In this document: one piece after another, positions 5,655 through 6,039 of the stretch
Numbering within the stretch: the first letter of the stretch is position 1
Layout of the letters: every line of letters starts with the position of its first letter
Assembly (NCBI GenBank): GCA_903923915.1
Contig: CAIXZI010000451.1
Coordinates: 1 to 6,039 of the forward strand
DNA length: 6,039 bases
Source of the DNA: an uncultured Bacteroidota bacterium
Lineage (GTDB): Bacteria > Bacteroidota > Bacteroidia > B-17B0 > Aurantibacillaceae
Direction of reading: 5' to 3'
Made by a program: the position numbers and the translations under genes
Notes under the pieces: model-generated
What the model was told of the DNA's origin: nothing
Seen by the model: the letters and a program-made list of their open reading frames with translations, nothing else
Database searches by the model: none

Positions 5655-6039
5655 GTCTTTTCTTTATTTCAGCTACAAGCTTTTCTGATGCAGGATATTC
5701 AAACCTTCTTGCAAATAATTTTTCAGATTTTTCTATAGTTTTTATATCAGTCTCATCAAGGTTTGCGGGAACATTTCCATTTCGGTTTTCCCAAAGTATA
5801 TAACGCAGGTTATCATTTACAACGTTTTCCTTTAAAGGTGAATTTAAAATAATCGTTTGAAAAAATATTTCTTCGGCACAAAATGTATATTTAAACCTAT
5901 TAAAAAAAGAAGGATTTTTATCTATAAACCCTAAAACGTATTGGCAGCATGCTGCACTTAAACTCCACCAAGTAGAGCCGCCATATAGCTTGGGAAAATC
6001 AGCTATATTTCTCTTAAAATTTATTTTTTTTTGAAGATT
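5647..6039 (-). CDS. Core-2/I-branching-type glycosyltransferase (GT14), C-terminal part
   Basis: A minus-strand frame is open from the window edge to a TAG stop (5647-5649), giving 130 C-terminal residues; the start lies beyond the window. The order of features matches the end of the Branch family (GT14, beta-1,6-N-acetylglucosaminyltransferases): LYGGSTWWSLS (18-28), a Cys-Cys and YVLGF helix (31-38), CAEEIFFQTIILNSP (54-68), NLRYILWEN (77-85), the Pro and Asp of NVPANLDETD (89-98), and KLFARRFE (107-114). In characterised animal enzymes a glutamate in the equivalent acidic motif is the catalytic base; here that is probably E57 of AEE. Bacterial members are thought to be cytosolic or membrane-associated and are found with surface glycan genes; the exact sugar is not predictable. 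The coding strand has a run of nine A near the window edge (6024-6032). Confidence 0.85.
   Translation of the reverse strand, partial: NLQKKINFKRNIADFPKLYGGSTWWSLSAACCQYVLGFIDKNPSFFNRFKYTFCAEEIFFQTIILNSPLKENVVNDNLRYILWENRNGNVPANLDETDIKTIEKSEKLFARRFEYPASEKLVAEIKKRLI

Noticed and set aside
1..6039. CRISPR array, tRNA, rRNA, tmRNA, insertion sequence or phage genes
   Set aside because: No regularly spaced repeats, cloverleaf, transposase motifs or terminal inverted repeats were seen on either strand.

Overview
The window looks like chromosomal DNA of a member of the Bacteroidota. It is AT-rich, has no clear Shine-Dalgarno sequences, and carries exact matches to the Bacteroidota -7 promoter element TAnnTTTG, in the sense direction, in front of all four genes that open the two divergent intergenic gaps. 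Protein family content (a MacB/FtsX-type permease with Bacteroidota-like N-terminus, SmpB, GT-C glycosyltransferases, a bacterial GT14 protein) fits this. The genus cannot be named from the sequence alone.

Layout, left to right. (1) 1-228, plus strand: the 3' end of a MIP/aquaporin-like gene. Its sequence stops resembling an aquaporin abruptly after one transmembrane helix and continues into an unrelated hydrophilic tail. (2) 230-1825, minus strand: a two-gene unit of an FtsX/MacB-type ABC transporter permease followed after 9 nt by a small four-helix membrane protein. (3) 1826-1962: divergent promoter gap. (4) 1963-3207, plus strand: a polytopic GT-C-like membrane protein. (5) 3209-5122, minus strand: smpB, followed 3 nt later by a GT39-like membrane glycosyltransferase with a GTG start. 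(6) 5123-5162: a 40-nt divergent promoter gap between smpB and a GNAT acetyltransferase. (7) 5163-5654, plus strand: the acetyltransferase. (8) 5647-6039, minus strand: the C-terminal 130 residues of a GT14 (core-2/I-branching type) glycosyltransferase that runs off the window.

Functionally this is a mixed neighbourhood: trans-translation (SmpB), envelope transport (ABC permease), and three glycosyltransferase-like proteins of different folds that suggest surface glycan or lipid-linked sugar work, though they are not organised as one operon. The genome is very compact. All three convergent gene pairs have 1 nt between stop codons or overlap by 8 nt, with no room for and no sign of a hairpin terminator. 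I found no CRISPR array, tRNA, rRNA, insertion sequence or prophage gene, and no convincing new multi-gene system. The points most worth a second look are the chimeric aquaporin end, the 40-nt divergent promoter with near-leaderless transcripts, and the partial GT14 gene.
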